Shown here: one piece after another, positions 1 to 11,331 of the stretch
Layout: each line of letters begins with the position of its first letter
Numbering within the stretch: the stretch's first letter is position 1
Source of the DNA: Agriotes lineatus
Taxonomy: Eukaryota > Arthropoda > Insecta > Coleoptera > Elateridae
Reading direction: 5' to 3'
NCBI GenBank assembly: GCA_940337035.1
Contig: CALNHX010003623.1
Coordinates: forward strand, 62,001-126,000
DNA length: 64,000 bases
Notes under the pieces: generated by a model
The model's database searches: none
Seen by the model: the letters and a program-made list of their open reading frames with translations, nothing else
What the model was told of the DNA's origin: nothing
Position numbers and translations under genes: made by a program

Positions 1-3000
1 TATTGGGAACCTAAGGATTCAAAATAATATGAACAGTACCGAGCTGAGAATTAGATAAAGCGCCAAATAGATGATAGCTATTTCATGTTACTCTAAATAC
101 AACCAATTTTGACTCGCAAAAGCCAAAGAACAATCATCCGATGAAATTAACAGCCTGTTTGGCACGAATACTAATTAATATTGCTCACATAATCAATACT
201 TAGCTCCGGATAAGAATGAATACTTTGACGGCGATCACCATGAAAAAATGGTAAGTAAACTGTAGAATAACAGAAAAAGCAAACAGCAGAGAAAAAATAA
301 TCAGAAAATTGGATATATAAAAAAATTACATTTATTCACTCTCAAAAATCGAAATAATATAGACGACGTTCGTTAAATAAAATATTCTTCTATTTCAGAT
401 TTTTTCCGTGGTGGATGAACCAAGTACACACGCACTTAGCCCCAAAATAGGCCCGTTATTCTATCCCCAAGTTTACATGTGTATAGGTTTTTTGCATAGC
501 CTTGTTATTCCTCCTGCTCAGAGAAGCGAGACGTTCATTGTCACCCGGCTAAATACTGGCCTAGTCGAATGCAGAAAGGTTTCCCCTATTCACGGTTTCA
601 AATTGAAGACTTGTTGATTGCAACCCAGGCATTCTACTCACTGTGCCACAGAGGTGGTGTTAAGACAAAATGATAAAATATATTATAGAATATTTATCAA
701 AAACTCTTAATAAAAGTGATACAACCATTTAATAAATAGACACCAAACTCCAAACAGAAAATATTCAACTACTACATTTCTTCGATAATACTATTACGAG
801 CCCAGGTCCAAAATACGTAGTTCAGCCGGCTATCAATTTTAACTCATTGATTTACCAAATTATAGCAAAGGTCCAATAAAAGACCTATTCTTCGAAAAAA
901 ATATATTACTACAAAAAAAATGAACTGGAAGCTGAGATTAGCTGAAAAAAAATGTATATTTGTTAAAATTTGCAACCTTAACAATAATAAATAAAGAATT
1001 ACTGACGGCCATTATTTTAATACTGCGTTAGGTCCCCTTTATTGGCCACATCGGCTTAAATTCTATCAGGCATGGTGTTAACGAGTTCTGCACATTGATG
1101 TGGTTGTATATTATCCCATATTTGTTGTAACTTTGTTTTAAGGTCGGCTACTGCGAGTGCTGGGTTCTTACGCAGTTTTTTTTATATTACGCTACAGAGG
1201 CTCGATTGGTGAGAAGTCCGGACTGCCTGAAGTTCTTGATAAAGTTGGAATTTGACGTTCTTCAAACCAGGTCTTTACTGTTTTTGCCGTATGGCAAGGA
1301 GCACCATCCTGCTGGAAAACAAAGTCCCATATCGGCAGATTGGCAAATTGGAATAGATGGCAAAAAACTTTCAGCAAGAATGTTTTTATATTTATCGGCG
1401 TTAACAGTACCGTAAATGATCTGTAGCTTTCCAACTCCCTTACCAGACATACAGCCCCAGACCATGACGGATGCTGGAAACTTGACTTTTTTAACCAAGC
1501 AGTCGGTATGGTATGTTTCCACTGATGTACGTAATACGCGTTTCCTAGTGTCCTCTACACACACATCAAATTTGACTCATCACTCCAAATCACCGTATGC
1601 CATTGTCGTAAAGTCCAATTTTTGTGCGATTTAGCCCATTTTAAACGGTTGCGTTTTTAGAAATTGGTAAGCAACGGTTTTTCTTTTGCCTAGTGAATAA
1701 TATAATAATATAGAATAATTAGTAACAGCGATATCACATGAAAAATTACCTTATAAAATTTGTAGCCTAACTTTCTAACTGCTCTTTTGGTAGTCGATAA
1801 AGAAATTTGTTTTTGAATCATTTGTCGTCATAATACACTGAGTTTTTGGGGCATTTGATCGTCGATTTGCTTTGACAATTCTTCTCAAAGCTCGTGCATC
1901 GGCATTAGAAATATATGATGGACAACCAGTTTTTTTACTTTCCGTAGCATATCCAGCTTCTTTAAACAAATTAATAATATTTTGCACTCTCGACCGTGGA
2001 ACCAAATGAGAAATCGAAATTTCTCGTGGAGAAATGCCATTCTTATGTGCATTAATAATAAATTTTTGTAAATCAGCACCCAGCGCTTTACCATGAGTCA
2101 TTTTGCTCTAAAAAGTTATCAGCAACTACTAATAACATGCATTTGTAGATTGTAATAATTTATCTTTGTTTTGTTACGCATTGCATCATTAAATGACTGT
2201 TATGATCAAATTTTATATACGGCCGAACTATTATAAACCGGTAGTTATAAATTGTTTTTGATAACAATTTTCTAAATATTAAAATATTTTTTTTGTGTAA
2301 ATAAAAGTTAAAAGCTCGGGTTTCGTGAATATATTCATATTTTTGACAATCAAAAGTTTATTGACTAGTTTTTAAAGTATGATAAATAGTCCAATTAAAA
2401 AAAATAACCCGGCAGAACTATTATGGGCCTGGGCTCGTATATCTAGGAGGAGTATACGTATACCTATTCTTCGTATTCTTGTTTTTCTTGAAGTAACTAT
2501 TGGAGAAATATACTGAAAGATACAAATACACCATTGAAAATATAATTATTAACACAATTATTACAACCCATCAGTAAAAGAAAGATACAACTACTAAGCA
2601 AAGATGAATATAAAACAAAAAGTTCATAGTTCTGAGATTATTAAATATGTTGAGGAAAAGGAAGAAATGTATACTTACTAGCTGCAATCAGAACATCCAG
2701 CAATTGTACGAATAGCAAAAGTTGGAAATACTGTTCATGCAAGGAGGAATTATTTAAAGAAATGAGAACAATTCTTCTTAGGTCTGCAGAAGTTATACAT
2801 ATGGCGAACAATCTCCAACTATCAGAGCAGGTAACTGTATACACCGAACCACAAAGAATTATAAATCAGTAGAAAAGTAGTTCACTCAGCCATTTTCAAA
2901 ATTGGTACGATAGAAAACAAAGAAATATGTAATACTGCACTTAACATCAACATAATAAACAGCAATGCGCTAATAAACGAAAAATGTACGAGCATAGGAG

Positions 3001-6000
3001 GAAGTATCGATAAGCTAATCGAATAGTTATACAGGGTCATTTGGGAAAAAAACCCATTATTTGAACAATGTGTCAGATAGACAAACAAATTTTTGTGAAG
3101 TTATTAGAGGGGGTTAATTTAGGTTTTTGCCACTACTGAAAATTAAAAACATATTAAAATAAAAATTGGTAGACCTTTTTTATTAATAGAAAATGTATTT
3201 ATTATTTATCACGAACTCTATAAAACGGAGTCGTATTCGTTAATTGTTCCGACGTATGTGTCCAATGTAGTTCGCTTTTTCGAAATTTTAAATTTTGACC
3301 AGATTCGTACAGAACATGAAAAAGTTGAATAGGAATGTCTGAAGAACCCCCTCCTATCTCGTTAGAAGCAAGGACAAAATGACGGATACATTAAAAAACA
3401 AATTAAGCAAAATTTTCAGTGGTGTCCAGGAGTTCGTCTGGCAACGCCAGACTTAAAATTTTTAACTGTTTTAGTTTATTTTTACTTATGGCTTTAATTG
3501 GTTGATATTATTAACATCTTATATATATTTACTTATATTTTTACACAAAAACTAGTGGTTCTAAGAAGTTCTAACAAGTTTTTAACTAAAGGAAGCTAAA
3601 ACCAAATTCTTGTTGGTTAAAAAGCTCTAGCAAAAATATTTCTCCCTCTTAAAGCAATTCCTTAGAATTTAAAATAATGTATATGCAAGTCTTCTATTGG
3701 CAGAAAATATTGTTAATTTTCACTTTGATACCTTTTTTTAGTTTTCAGTAAAATCGCAGGAATCCTATAATATCTTTGTAAGAGTTGAGAATGGACTTAT
3801 ATTTTTCGGTCTTTTTTATGTATTTCTATTCTATATCTAAGAATTGCAACATCTACTTCAAAACGTTTTCAATGGCGGATATTAAACATAACCAGCGACA
3901 TTTGTAAGGATCTAATGCATAAGACGATTTTGACTTACCTGGGGTATGTAGACATTGAGATACAAGCAATCTTCTGATCCGATGAAGCCCGTAGGCAAAA
4001 TCGATCCCGGTTGCACACAAACAGAACGCTCTTGAACTGCATAAATGATTGTTTGGGAAAAGTCGCCCGTTAGAGGCTGTGGAGGCTATATAATTTAAGT
4101 AAGAAAATCGATCGTTAATATTATTAGTATCAATGTGATTATGATTATTTCCTATTTATACAACTACAAACGTATATAACGAGCCAAATGCCAATGAAAT
4201 TTAGAAGTACACAGTTTTGACTTGATAGAGTAGCGTTTTTTACTTCAACGGAGGTGTTTATTTGATGTAACAAACTCGGCATCATTAGGCGATTCGTTGT
4301 TAAATGTTAAATCTATTTGTTAAAAAATATCAACAATATTTTTTCGAGATTCGAGATCCTTAAAGATTTACAGTTTAACAATTTATCAATGAAAAGGAAC
4401 AGATCAGTAAACCGCGATATTGAATACGAAACGAAAGTTCTAAAATGATTGCAAATCGACTTTTTTAAACATAAATAAATATAAAATTAAAATATCTAAA
4501 ATAAAATAATCGTCTTAAAATCTCTGTAAATGTAACCTAAGCAATTTCCAGTTCTATGCTAAAGTAAAAGTATCATTATAAAATACGTAATCGTAAAAAC
4601 GAAGTACACGTTAGACCTATTCTAAGATGGTATCAGTAAACGCCAGAAATTTTAAAATATTTAAATTAATTGTTAGTGATCAAATAATTTAAATAGTTTT
4701 TATCCACAACTCACTTATTATAGAGGCACAGTTACATGGATCAGCTGTATTATGTAGGCCCTAAGCTATGTCAAATGCGAGATTTACAGGTTAAGTTTTG
4801 CATCATCCTGTGTCAAGTAAGAAACAAATCCTAACCTGCTAACCTCAAATTTGACATAGACTAACAATAGACTTCAGTACTGCCAAATGTATAACACGAA
4901 TTACAGGCGACTAATTATAAATTATTTTATCTACGACCACTACTAAAAGTAGGCCTTTTAGCGCTAGCTTGTTTTACTAAAAGTGACGTGTTATAGTTTA
5001 CCGTGGTTAAAGAAATCAGCTGTTTACTTTTAGCCCATGTGCTAAAAGTGAAGTGAGGTTATAAAACTACAATTTGGAACTGGAAGTGAAGTTGTAAAGT
5101 TATTCCAGTTGCTTCTTGCGTGACAGGTAAAGTGTTTTTGAAATAATTAAAGCGTTATGTAATAAATACAGTCAGATGTGGAGTATTAATAATTACATTT
5201 CGTAACTGACCTTGACTACTGTCATTCGAAAACATTCGCCCGCGGGGCATGGCCTACTGTTTATTATGACATAAATTAGAAGTGTAGATGCAAACCTTTG
5301 TTAAATCGATATTTATGGATTAATAATAGTAAAATTAAGATCGTAGATAAAATAATGTATGCAACGCCTGCTAAAAGTCGTTTATGCACGAGACATAATT
5401 TTCATGTCTCGTGCATAAACGTCAACTTTTAGCACTTGTTGCATAAATAGCTATTATCTTACAGTGGCGCCTATTACCATACATTATACAACTGTTTTCA
5501 GTGACTAAAATGAAGTTTTATTCACAAGTGAGTTTTCATTATTTATACTACTGCATTGTTGGTAGCACTGTCAAGCTATGTCAAATTCGTAATTTTCAGG
5601 TTAAGTTTTGCGTCAGTCTGTGACAAACAAAACCTAACCTGCGAACCTCGAATTTGACATGAACTGACAATACACTTCAGTACTGTCAAACGTATATCAC
5701 AAATCATAGGCGACTAATTATAAATTTATTTCGCGACATGTTTTGACTGCGCAAATTATTTAGGCACAAGAATTGCTACTGTAAGATAAAACGTCGTATA
5801 TCACACGTGAGCGAATTGCTTTTTATTATAAGCTCGTGAGAAATTGTATCGCTCGTGCTGCGGCACTCGCGATTCAAAATTCTCACTCGCAAATAATGAT
5901 GCATTTCGCTCACTTATAATATAATCTACTATTTTTCGAAAATTGATAAAAAATGTAGACATTTATATATTTTTGATTAAAGAAGAGGTCACAATGTAGA

Positions 6001-7949
6001 CAAAATTTTCTTTGAGTTTCCACTAATGTGGAGCTGTGCAGTTTTCGAAAAAACGTTGCTTGATACTCGATTTCGAAATTCTTTTACATTCTCGAATGTT
6101 TTTTTGCTCGCGATGCTCGCAAAAGAACTCATTCTCGAATGCAAAAGTAGCATTTCGCAATCTAGAATCAAAAATAACTATTTTCACATTTTGTATAATA
6201 ATGTGCTACTTTACTAAATTCAAAATCGATTAATAAAGTGGCACTCTGGTGTATAGAAATGCCACTTTACTATATGGTAATGTCACTGTCAAATTCGAAG
6301 TTAGCAGGTTAGGTTTTGTGTCAGTTTGTGTCAAAACTGACGGAAAACGTAATCTGCTAACATATTATTCCTACGTTTGAATTTCCACAGCCGCCTTTTT
6401 GAATGGACATGTGGTACAATGCTTTTATATAAATGTTTGTTTATAAATATTAATACAAAATGCGAAGAAATAGTATGCACGCTTCGTAAGAAGAGTAGTT
6501 TTACTAAACTTATATAGCATTTTAAGTTACTCGCTCGCTTCGCTCGCTCCTACTCAATGAGGCTATATTCGTTTAGTAAAACTTTACTTTTCTAAACTTG
6601 TTGTGTAATATACTATTATCTCTCTTTACTTTCCAAATTGTCACTATGACTTTTCACGGCTGTCAATACAAAATTTGTTTTTAGATATTTATTAGGTTGT
6701 TGGATAAAATTTTGGATGGCACCCTTATACCATAAATAACTATTATTTCATAATGTACTGCATTTTTATCCTTACGGAAGTAATTTCAGTCCGGGAAATA
6801 GAACTTTTCGTTACAATTACGTTAACAGTTATTTGTCTATCAAGTGTACAATAAGTTGGGAAAAGTGATATTTTTCCGTTTTAGAGGTGAGATTTTTTTT
6901 CGAGGCGTTAGCCGAGAAAAAAAGCACGTCGTAAACGAAAAAAACATGCTTCTCCCAACGTACTGTACACAAGATTTTGTTAAATCCGGTAAAAAATTAC
7001 TCATTAATTAATTATCCTATAACATAAAATCGTTGCTCTCTTTCTTTCTGCCTTTCTGCTCTAATTTTGTAGTTAACACATATAAAAAATAAAGTTTGCA
7101 TTGTTTCTTTTATGTCTTATTTTTCCATTCTAGTTTGGAAAAATTCAACTGTTCCGTATCCAATTGAGTATTGAAAAATCGAAGAATTCCTAACCGGATT
7201 TAACAAAGGTTATTTCAGCTCGAAAGTGTTTGCTGATCGAGCGTGAGCATCAAGAAACGTTTTATACCCTCATTTTTTACTGTTTTTCAAAACAGAAAAT
7301 ATTCATTTTCTTATTATTTTAAAAAGGGCGCGGTCGAGTATGTCATTTCCTAAGAGATTTTGAGAGAAATTTGGCATCGTAACGAAATGAATGATGCAGT
7401 CTTGATAGTGAGTTTCGAAAATCAAGAGAAAATCAAGACTACTTTTGAAATCCTTCAAACCTACAAATTATCGTTGAGTTATGTTATCGCACTTACTGAG
7501 AAGTTGTAATTGTGCAAAAACTTACTCTAAATCTTAGATCTCCGGTTGGTGGTTTAGCGTACGGGATTCCTTGATAAGTAAAATATTGTTTGTTTTGATC
7601 CTCAGTGTAGTTAACTGTTCCAATAATTCTTGCTCCGTTTGGAATTCGAATTTCTGGTGCTGTTTCCTGCTGTAATTATAATAGAGGTATAGTGCAGTAA
7701 TTTCCCACAAACTATTTTTAATCCTTTATTCTATTAAACACTGCTAACGTTTGTCTAATTTGGAAATTGCAGGGATATGTGCATTACAACATTCGTAGCT
7801 TTTTAAACTACTATTCAGAAATGTTTTAAAACCGTAGCCCTAAATAAAATATAATGCTGATGCGATATACTTACTGATACGTTTGGAACTATATTGTAAA
7901 CTACCAAACATAGTTGAAACCACAGAGACACCTTTTTGATGAAACACAT
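1..7949 (-). CDS. Carboxylesterase copy A, 5' part (N-terminal exons; continues past left edge)
   Basis: This is a secreted-type insect carboxylesterase (type-B carboxylesterase/lipase, alpha/beta-hydrolase fold) that hydrolyses ester bonds. Coding exons on the minus strand are 7875-7949 (ATG at 7949), 7526-7669, 3939-4085 and 10-1, the last cut by the window edge. All introns have GT..AG ends and the exon phases join exactly. The first exon encodes 25 residues with a signal-peptide pattern: MCFIKK, then a hydrophobic run. The second carries the family block GIPYAKPPTGDLRF. The third carries SVCVQPG and GSEDCLYLNVYIP, with the cysteine pair of the first disulfide. The exon holding the start has an acceptor at 7969-7970, so a 5' non-coding exon must lie further upstream (above 7970). 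I see no frameshift or stop. The catalytic residues lie outside the window. The family is certain; the substrate cannot be told. Confidence 0.93.
400..655 (-). repeat. tRNA-derived SINE-like sequence
   Basis: Read on the minus strand, a tRNA-like head is visible: an A-box-like TGGCACAGTGAG at 648-637 and a B-box-like GGGTTGCAATC at 626-616, 10 bases apart. The likely SINE body runs down to about 400, but its exact end and tail are not clear. The same block is present in the copy B intron (about 60320-60541), so it predates the gene duplication. No tRNA cloverleaf can be completed. Confidence 0.5.
797..2437 (-). mobile_element. Tc1-like DNA transposon, complete ends, decayed (private to copy A)
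   Basis: This element is 1641 bp and is bounded by terminal inverted repeats: CGAGCCCAGG reading in from 797, and the same reading in from 2437 on the other strand. Similarity continues through a shared AGTTC.GCCGG block. TA dinucleotides flank it at 795-796 and 2438-2439, the normal Tc1/mariner target duplication. The homologous copy B intron near 60680-60690 has only the uninterrupted target, so the boundaries are confirmed by an empty site. It carries a broken transposase gene on the minus strand. Confidence 0.93.
1014..2101 (-). pseudogene. Tc1 transposase, frameshifted
   Basis: Minus-strand coding starts at ATG 2101 (MTHGKALGADLQKFI..) with the helix-turn-helix DNA-binding part GISPREISISHLVPRSRVQN. 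The catalytic domain is scattered over different frames: VMVWGCMSGKGVGKL, then FQQDGAPCHTA (second catalytic Asp), then SPDFSPIEPL (third acidic position). The C-terminal LVNTMPDRI-like end lies near 1060-1090. Several frame changes and stops make it non-functional. It is the only gene in the Tc1 element. Confidence 0.88.
4765..4935. repeat. Palindromic MITE, family P, copy 1
   Basis: This copy of a foldback repeat has arms with the pattern GTCAAATnCGnnnnTnnCAGGTTA and, inverted, TAACCTGCTAACCTCAAATT. The motif recurs at 5570-5735 and 6285-6370 in the same esterase intron (4086-7525). No coding potential is seen. Confidence 0.65.
5361..5442. repeat. Near-perfect 36-bp inverted repeat (hairpin)
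   Basis: Arms 5361-5396 and 5404-5442 are complementary over the core ACGTTTATGCACGAGACAT and the outer TGCTAAAAGT, separated by a 7-base loop at 5397-5403. It lies inside the esterase copy A intron. It is probably the core of a foldback MITE, because weaker complementarity continues outward for about 25 bases on both sides. Confidence 0.8.
5570..5735. repeat. Palindromic MITE, family P, copy 2
   Basis: This is a second copy of the foldback repeat at 4765-4935. It starts with the AGCTATGTCAAATTCG motif and ends with the inverted CGAATTTGACAT motif, followed by a shared tail (TTCAGTACTG, GGCGACTAATTATAAAT). The copies differ at many positions, so they are old. Confidence 0.65.
5800..5925. repeat. 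Foldback repeat with CGCTCGTG-type centre
   Basis: Short complementary arms (ATTATAAG.TCGTGAG and inverted CTCACTTATAAT) surround a centre rich in CGCTCGTG/CACTCGCG. This is typical of hairpin MITEs. It lies in the esterase copy A intron, and the boundaries are approximate. Confidence 0.5.
6285..6370. repeat. Palindromic MITE, family P, copy 3 (truncated)
   Basis: A shortened copy of the repeat at 4765-4935 and 5570-5735: GTCAAATTCGAAGTTAGCAG, then AGGTTTTGTGTCAG, then an incomplete inverted arm ending in CTGCTAAC. Confidence 0.6.
6496..6586. repeat. Hairpin MITE with CGCTCGC centre
   Basis: Inverted arms (AGTTTTACTAAAC..ATATAGC at the left, GCTATATTCGTTTAGTAAAACT at the right) flank a centre made of repeated CTCGCTTCG. 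It lies inside the esterase copy A intron and is non-coding. Confidence 0.7.
6844..6970. repeat. Hairpin MITE with GTGTAC termini
   Basis: The left end GTGTACAATAAGTTGGGA pairs with the right end TCCCAACGTACTGTACAC. Further pairing continues inward through T-rich and A-rich stretches to a GAGGCGTTAGCC centre. Non-coding. Confidence 0.65.
6975..7209. repeat. Short element with terminal inverted repeats
   Basis: TTTGTTAAATCCGGT at 6976-6990 is inverted as ACCGGATTTAACAAA at 7194-7208. The interior is AT-rich with no ORF. This is probably a small non-autonomous DNA transposon. Confidence 0.55.
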
Positions 7950-7969
7950 GCTGAGTTTACACTGAAATC

Positions 7970-8428
7970 TAAAATAAAAAAAGTACGTCAGTAACAATGT
8001 CCTACTAATTTTTCATTTACATACCCATAGATATGATAGTGCAGTATCGTACAATTTTTAAAATAAACTGGTTTGTTTAAACTTTTATGTGAAATATTGA
8101 ATAATTATTCAAAAAACAGTACATACATTGCTAGTAAAAATTAAAATATTAATCACATACGCACCCAATGCAGTAGTTTAAAACGTTTTCTGGATTTACC
8201 TCAAAATGGATTTCGAGTTACATATATTTATTGGGCTTGTAGTTCACACCCAAATTGCAAGTTTTTCATGTGAAATTCTTTCAACTCAAGTAGACAACTG
8301 TAAATATTATTGTCAAAACAGCGGCTTATATAGTAAGTCATGTTTGTATGTTCTGCTAACGAAGATTAAGTTTTCTGTGTTATCATAATTTACTGTTTGT
8401 GCGAAATTTTAATTATCCAAATTGTATA
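7970..8428. other. Upstream intron of esterase copy A
   Basis: This sequence lies upstream of the signal-peptide exon. The acceptor at 7969-7970 (T-rich tract then AG on the minus strand) shows it is intronic. I see no 5' non-coding exon, promoter motif or gene here. The stretch is AT-rich and ends at the Ginger insertion. Confidence 0.6.
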
Positions 8429-8779
8429 TGTTACACCTAATCTGTGAAATTACCCAATTCGCAAAATGGGCAAAATTTTTCTATTTCGTGAAGTCGGCAA
8501 TTCATTTGGCGAATTCGCGTAATAAACAAAAATCGAACATGGCTGTTACTCATTTCGTGAAATAGGCAATGTAAGTGTTCAAATCAACTTGCTATAAAAT
8601 ATTCAATTCTTACCAGAACAGTCAATAAAAGGCGAAGAATAATAATATTAACTATTTAAGTTCATGATATTATTATTATGATATAGTATTAGTTTAACAC
8701 AATAAAGTTTATTTCTAACTTCGTAGCCGAGCACAAACATTTCGCACACTAGAGCTTACTAAAGCTAGATTCTTTGGAC

Positions 8780-10115
8780 TGTTTCAAAATAAATAAATAA
8801 AACTTTATCCATGATTATTGCAAATCTTTCCAGCACGACAAGCTGAATTACAAATATATTTATTCTTAAAGCATTAGCATCTCTTGCTTTCGCATTTTCC
8901 ATTACTATTACACCTTCTGTATCCTTGACCGAAGCTAACAGAATCAAATCGAATTAGTGTTCTTATATTAGTTCTATTGTCAGTTACATCTTCTATTTTC
9001 ATGCTCTTGTACTCTGTAAGATGTAAACAATTTCTGTCTAACCACTTATCAATAATTCCATGTTTCGTTCCAATTTGCAGTTTTCCTCCATTTTCTGCTT
9101 CGCTTATTCCTATAAAAATCCCCAATTGGTAATAAAGCAAATTTTTTAGTAGATCTTGCCAACCAATTTATTAGCCTGCTTGAGAATATTTTGGCTTACA
9201 ATTTGACACAGTTGTATAGCTCGATGATAGAATCCTTCAGATTTTTTATCTTTGTTTGTTTAGTCTATATCTATAGTCTCAATAACAAAATTTAGATACA
9301 TTTTCTTCTATATGTGCATCTTTATTTGTATCAATAGAATATTCTTGTATTATTAAATCTACATTTTCTATAATTTCCTCAAAATTAGAACATTATTAGT
9401 AGTTGTGAAAACTGGATTACTTTGATCAATTGTCCTTTTTTCTTTATTCATTGATGCAGTATCAACATTACTTATTTCTGTTACTTTATGCATCTCTAAA
9501 TTTGTTTCATTGTTAATTTTGTTGACTTCTTCAGCTTCTGAGTTTAACTTTATCGAGTTTATTAACTCATTTAGATTTCTTCCTGTATACCACATGAAAT
9601 GTTTTGTAAATATTCTTGTTTTAATTGTACTTTAAACCTGGTTAGGGTGATTGACCGAACGTAGCCTGATAAGAGAGAATTCGTGCTGCTTCCTGGTGTT
9701 TTGTATTAATCCCTCACTAAACAAACTGCAGCCCACTCCACCAAGACGAAGTACTATGATTTCACAATCAAGCAATTAACTATTTTTAACAGTAGAGTTA
9801 GTCTTCTCCACACTTCCCTGACTTTGGGATGTCGTGGCCTTTCATTCATAAGAACTAACTCAGGTCAAACTGCAGCTAACTCCTTAAGAACAGCTGCTGT
9901 GAATTCTCTACCGTTATCAGATTGAAGAACATGTGGAGCTCCAAAATCGCAAAAAAATTATCCACTCACTGGCTCCTTCAGGTATTTTAGATGTTAAAGG
10001 TCTTAACAAACTGAATTTGGTTAAGTGTTCTTAATAATTTAGCCTATGTTCACCATCGGACAATTTTTGAAAGTCTATAAGGTCAATGTGACATTTTTGA
10101 TTAAGGTCTTGACTC
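8780..10115 (-). pseudogene. Ginger integrase-like transposase (KRBA2-like), broken
   Basis: Minus-strand remnants in order are a VDLIDFQ-like block near 10090 (first catalytic Asp), GAPHVLQSDNGREF near 9900 (second Asp), and RHPKVREVWRR just after, where the glutamate of the usual GSVERA seems to be replaced by Trp. Further on is a C-terminal module ending SVSFGQGYRRC, followed by Cys pairs (CNSNGKCESKRCKC.., CNSACHAGKICNN) near 8780-8950. This resembles the KRBA2-like proteins common in insect genomes. Many stops and frameshifts are present, so there is no functional product. Confidence 0.82.
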
Positions 10116-10270
10116 ACTATAGACCTGACAACAATTCCATCAGTATTAGATTGTTAGATACTTCGAGTTGTTATAATATTATTATCTTTGATTCTGCTTA
10201 CTTTTGTAACTACAACAAAATTTATTAATTTAAAAGAACTTTTAATATGCCAATACTAGTAATTTTAGTA

Positions 10271-10912
10271 TACACGGTTTTCAAAGTTAAGTTATGCACT
10301 ATTGCTAACTTCGTTATTATTGGAGCTACAAAGTCAGTTAAATAAGTAAACTAGTAGTATTTTTTTCGCCAATTACGATGGTGAAAACGAAATCAAAATC
10401 GAACATCGCGTTCGCGAGTTATGTCATTGCCAGGGCCACTAGAAGCGTTTACAAGCGGGCTCAAGAATGCTTGGAGCAAGAGGGTGATGTTTTTGCGCAT
10501 ATAATTTGAGTTTTGTTTTTATAAGTTCATAGAATAATTTGAAATAAACGATATTGTTTCACTGCATGGATATTCTTTTTAATTTCTATTTTATGAAATT
10601 GCCACTAACACATCCATCTTGACGAATTTGAAAAATCATCAATACCTTTGTCATTTTTGACATTAGGATAAAAGGACATAGGATACTTTTTGTTCAGAAT
10701 TCAATTTCCTATCGATTGTGAATATTGTATACTGAGTGTCCCATTTGAAAAACAATTACTTTTTGATATAACTCGCGAACGCGGTGTTCGATTTTGATTC
10801 CATCGTAATTGGCGAAAAAAATACTACTAGTTTGCCTATTTAACTGACTTTGTAGCTCCAATAATAACGACATTAGCAATAGTGCCGACTTAACTTTGAA
10901 AACCCTGTATAT
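10271..10912. mobile_element. MITE with ~160-bp inverted repeats, nested in Ginger
   Basis: The ends ACACGGTTTTCAAAGTTAAG and, inverted, ATACAGGGTTTTCAAAGTTAAG lead into inverted repeats of about 160 bp (10271-10430 and 10750-10912). They share a CCAATTACGATGG block and a TAACTCGCGAACGC block. TA flanks both ends. Beside the left arm, plus-strand codons at about 10428-10509 read VIARATRSVYKRAQECLEQ then EGDVFAHII and a stop, like the C-terminus of a mariner transposase. That suggests this is a deletion derivative of a mariner element. Confidence 0.8.
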
Positions 10913-11331
10913 CTACTGCCTCGATTAATAGCGGTTAAAATTCTTATAGCGTATCACAAAGACAGTACTCGTAATCAGCCGACAGAAACAACAATTTTCA
11001 AATTCCTCTTACCTTGCTTGCTTTCATATTCAGCGCTCTACAGTTGACTGTTTTTAGTTCCCTCCATTTTGTCTGTTTGTATTAAATAGTTTAACAAGAA
11101 AAGATACAGTAACATAACGCGTTGTGATTAAAAACAACACACCAAACCTCAATCTTCATTTGTTGCTTATTTCATGTAATAGCAAACATTGCTACCGCCA
11201 AATTCATGAATTCGGCGAATCTCTACCTAGTACTAAATGAAATCGACAGATGCAATGCCGATTTCATGGAATAGGTAAAATTTCGCCCGTTTCGCGAATT
11301 CGGCAATTTCACAGATTAGGTGTAACATATA

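Larger units (their letters stand above)
11..3854 (-). repeat. Duplicated intron, copy A (paralogous to 60002-64000)
   Basis: The esterase copy A intron matches the copy B intron along its length: the first 60 bases, the SINE-like block near 400-655, the block 2440-3263, and 3264-3854 against the end of the window. The two copies differ by point changes, small indels and private insertions (Tc1 here; a non-LTR element and a MITE in copy B). Base 3854 corresponds to base 64000. The copy A exon that follows at 3939-4085 therefore predicts a copy B exon about 85 bases past the window end. Confidence 0.9.
8429..11327 (-). mobile_element. Ginger-type (integrase) DNA transposon, complete ends, decayed
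   Basis: This 2899-bp element has long inverted repeats (about 130 bp, imperfect) that start TGTTACACCTAATCTGTGAA at both ends. It is flanked by a 4-bp duplication TATA at 8425-8428 and 11328-11331. The TGTNR terminus and 4-bp target duplication match what I know of Ginger elements, which carry a retroviral-like integrase. The minus-strand interior encodes integrase remnants and a C-terminal cysteine-rich tail. A separate MITE (10271-10912) is nested inside. Confidence 0.85.

Noticed and set aside
408..617. 69-codon plus-strand ORF in the copy A intron
   Set aside because: It lies in an esterase intron, overlaps the SINE-like block, shows no domain, and is not kept open in copy B.
616..648. 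Functional tRNA gene
   Set aside because: Only A/B-box-like motifs are present; no acceptor stem or anticodon arm can be folded. SINE-like origin is the better reading.
5989..6233. Overlapping short ORFs on both strands
   Set aside because: All lie in a hairpin-rich intron; three overlapping frames with low-complexity products indicate chance ORFs.
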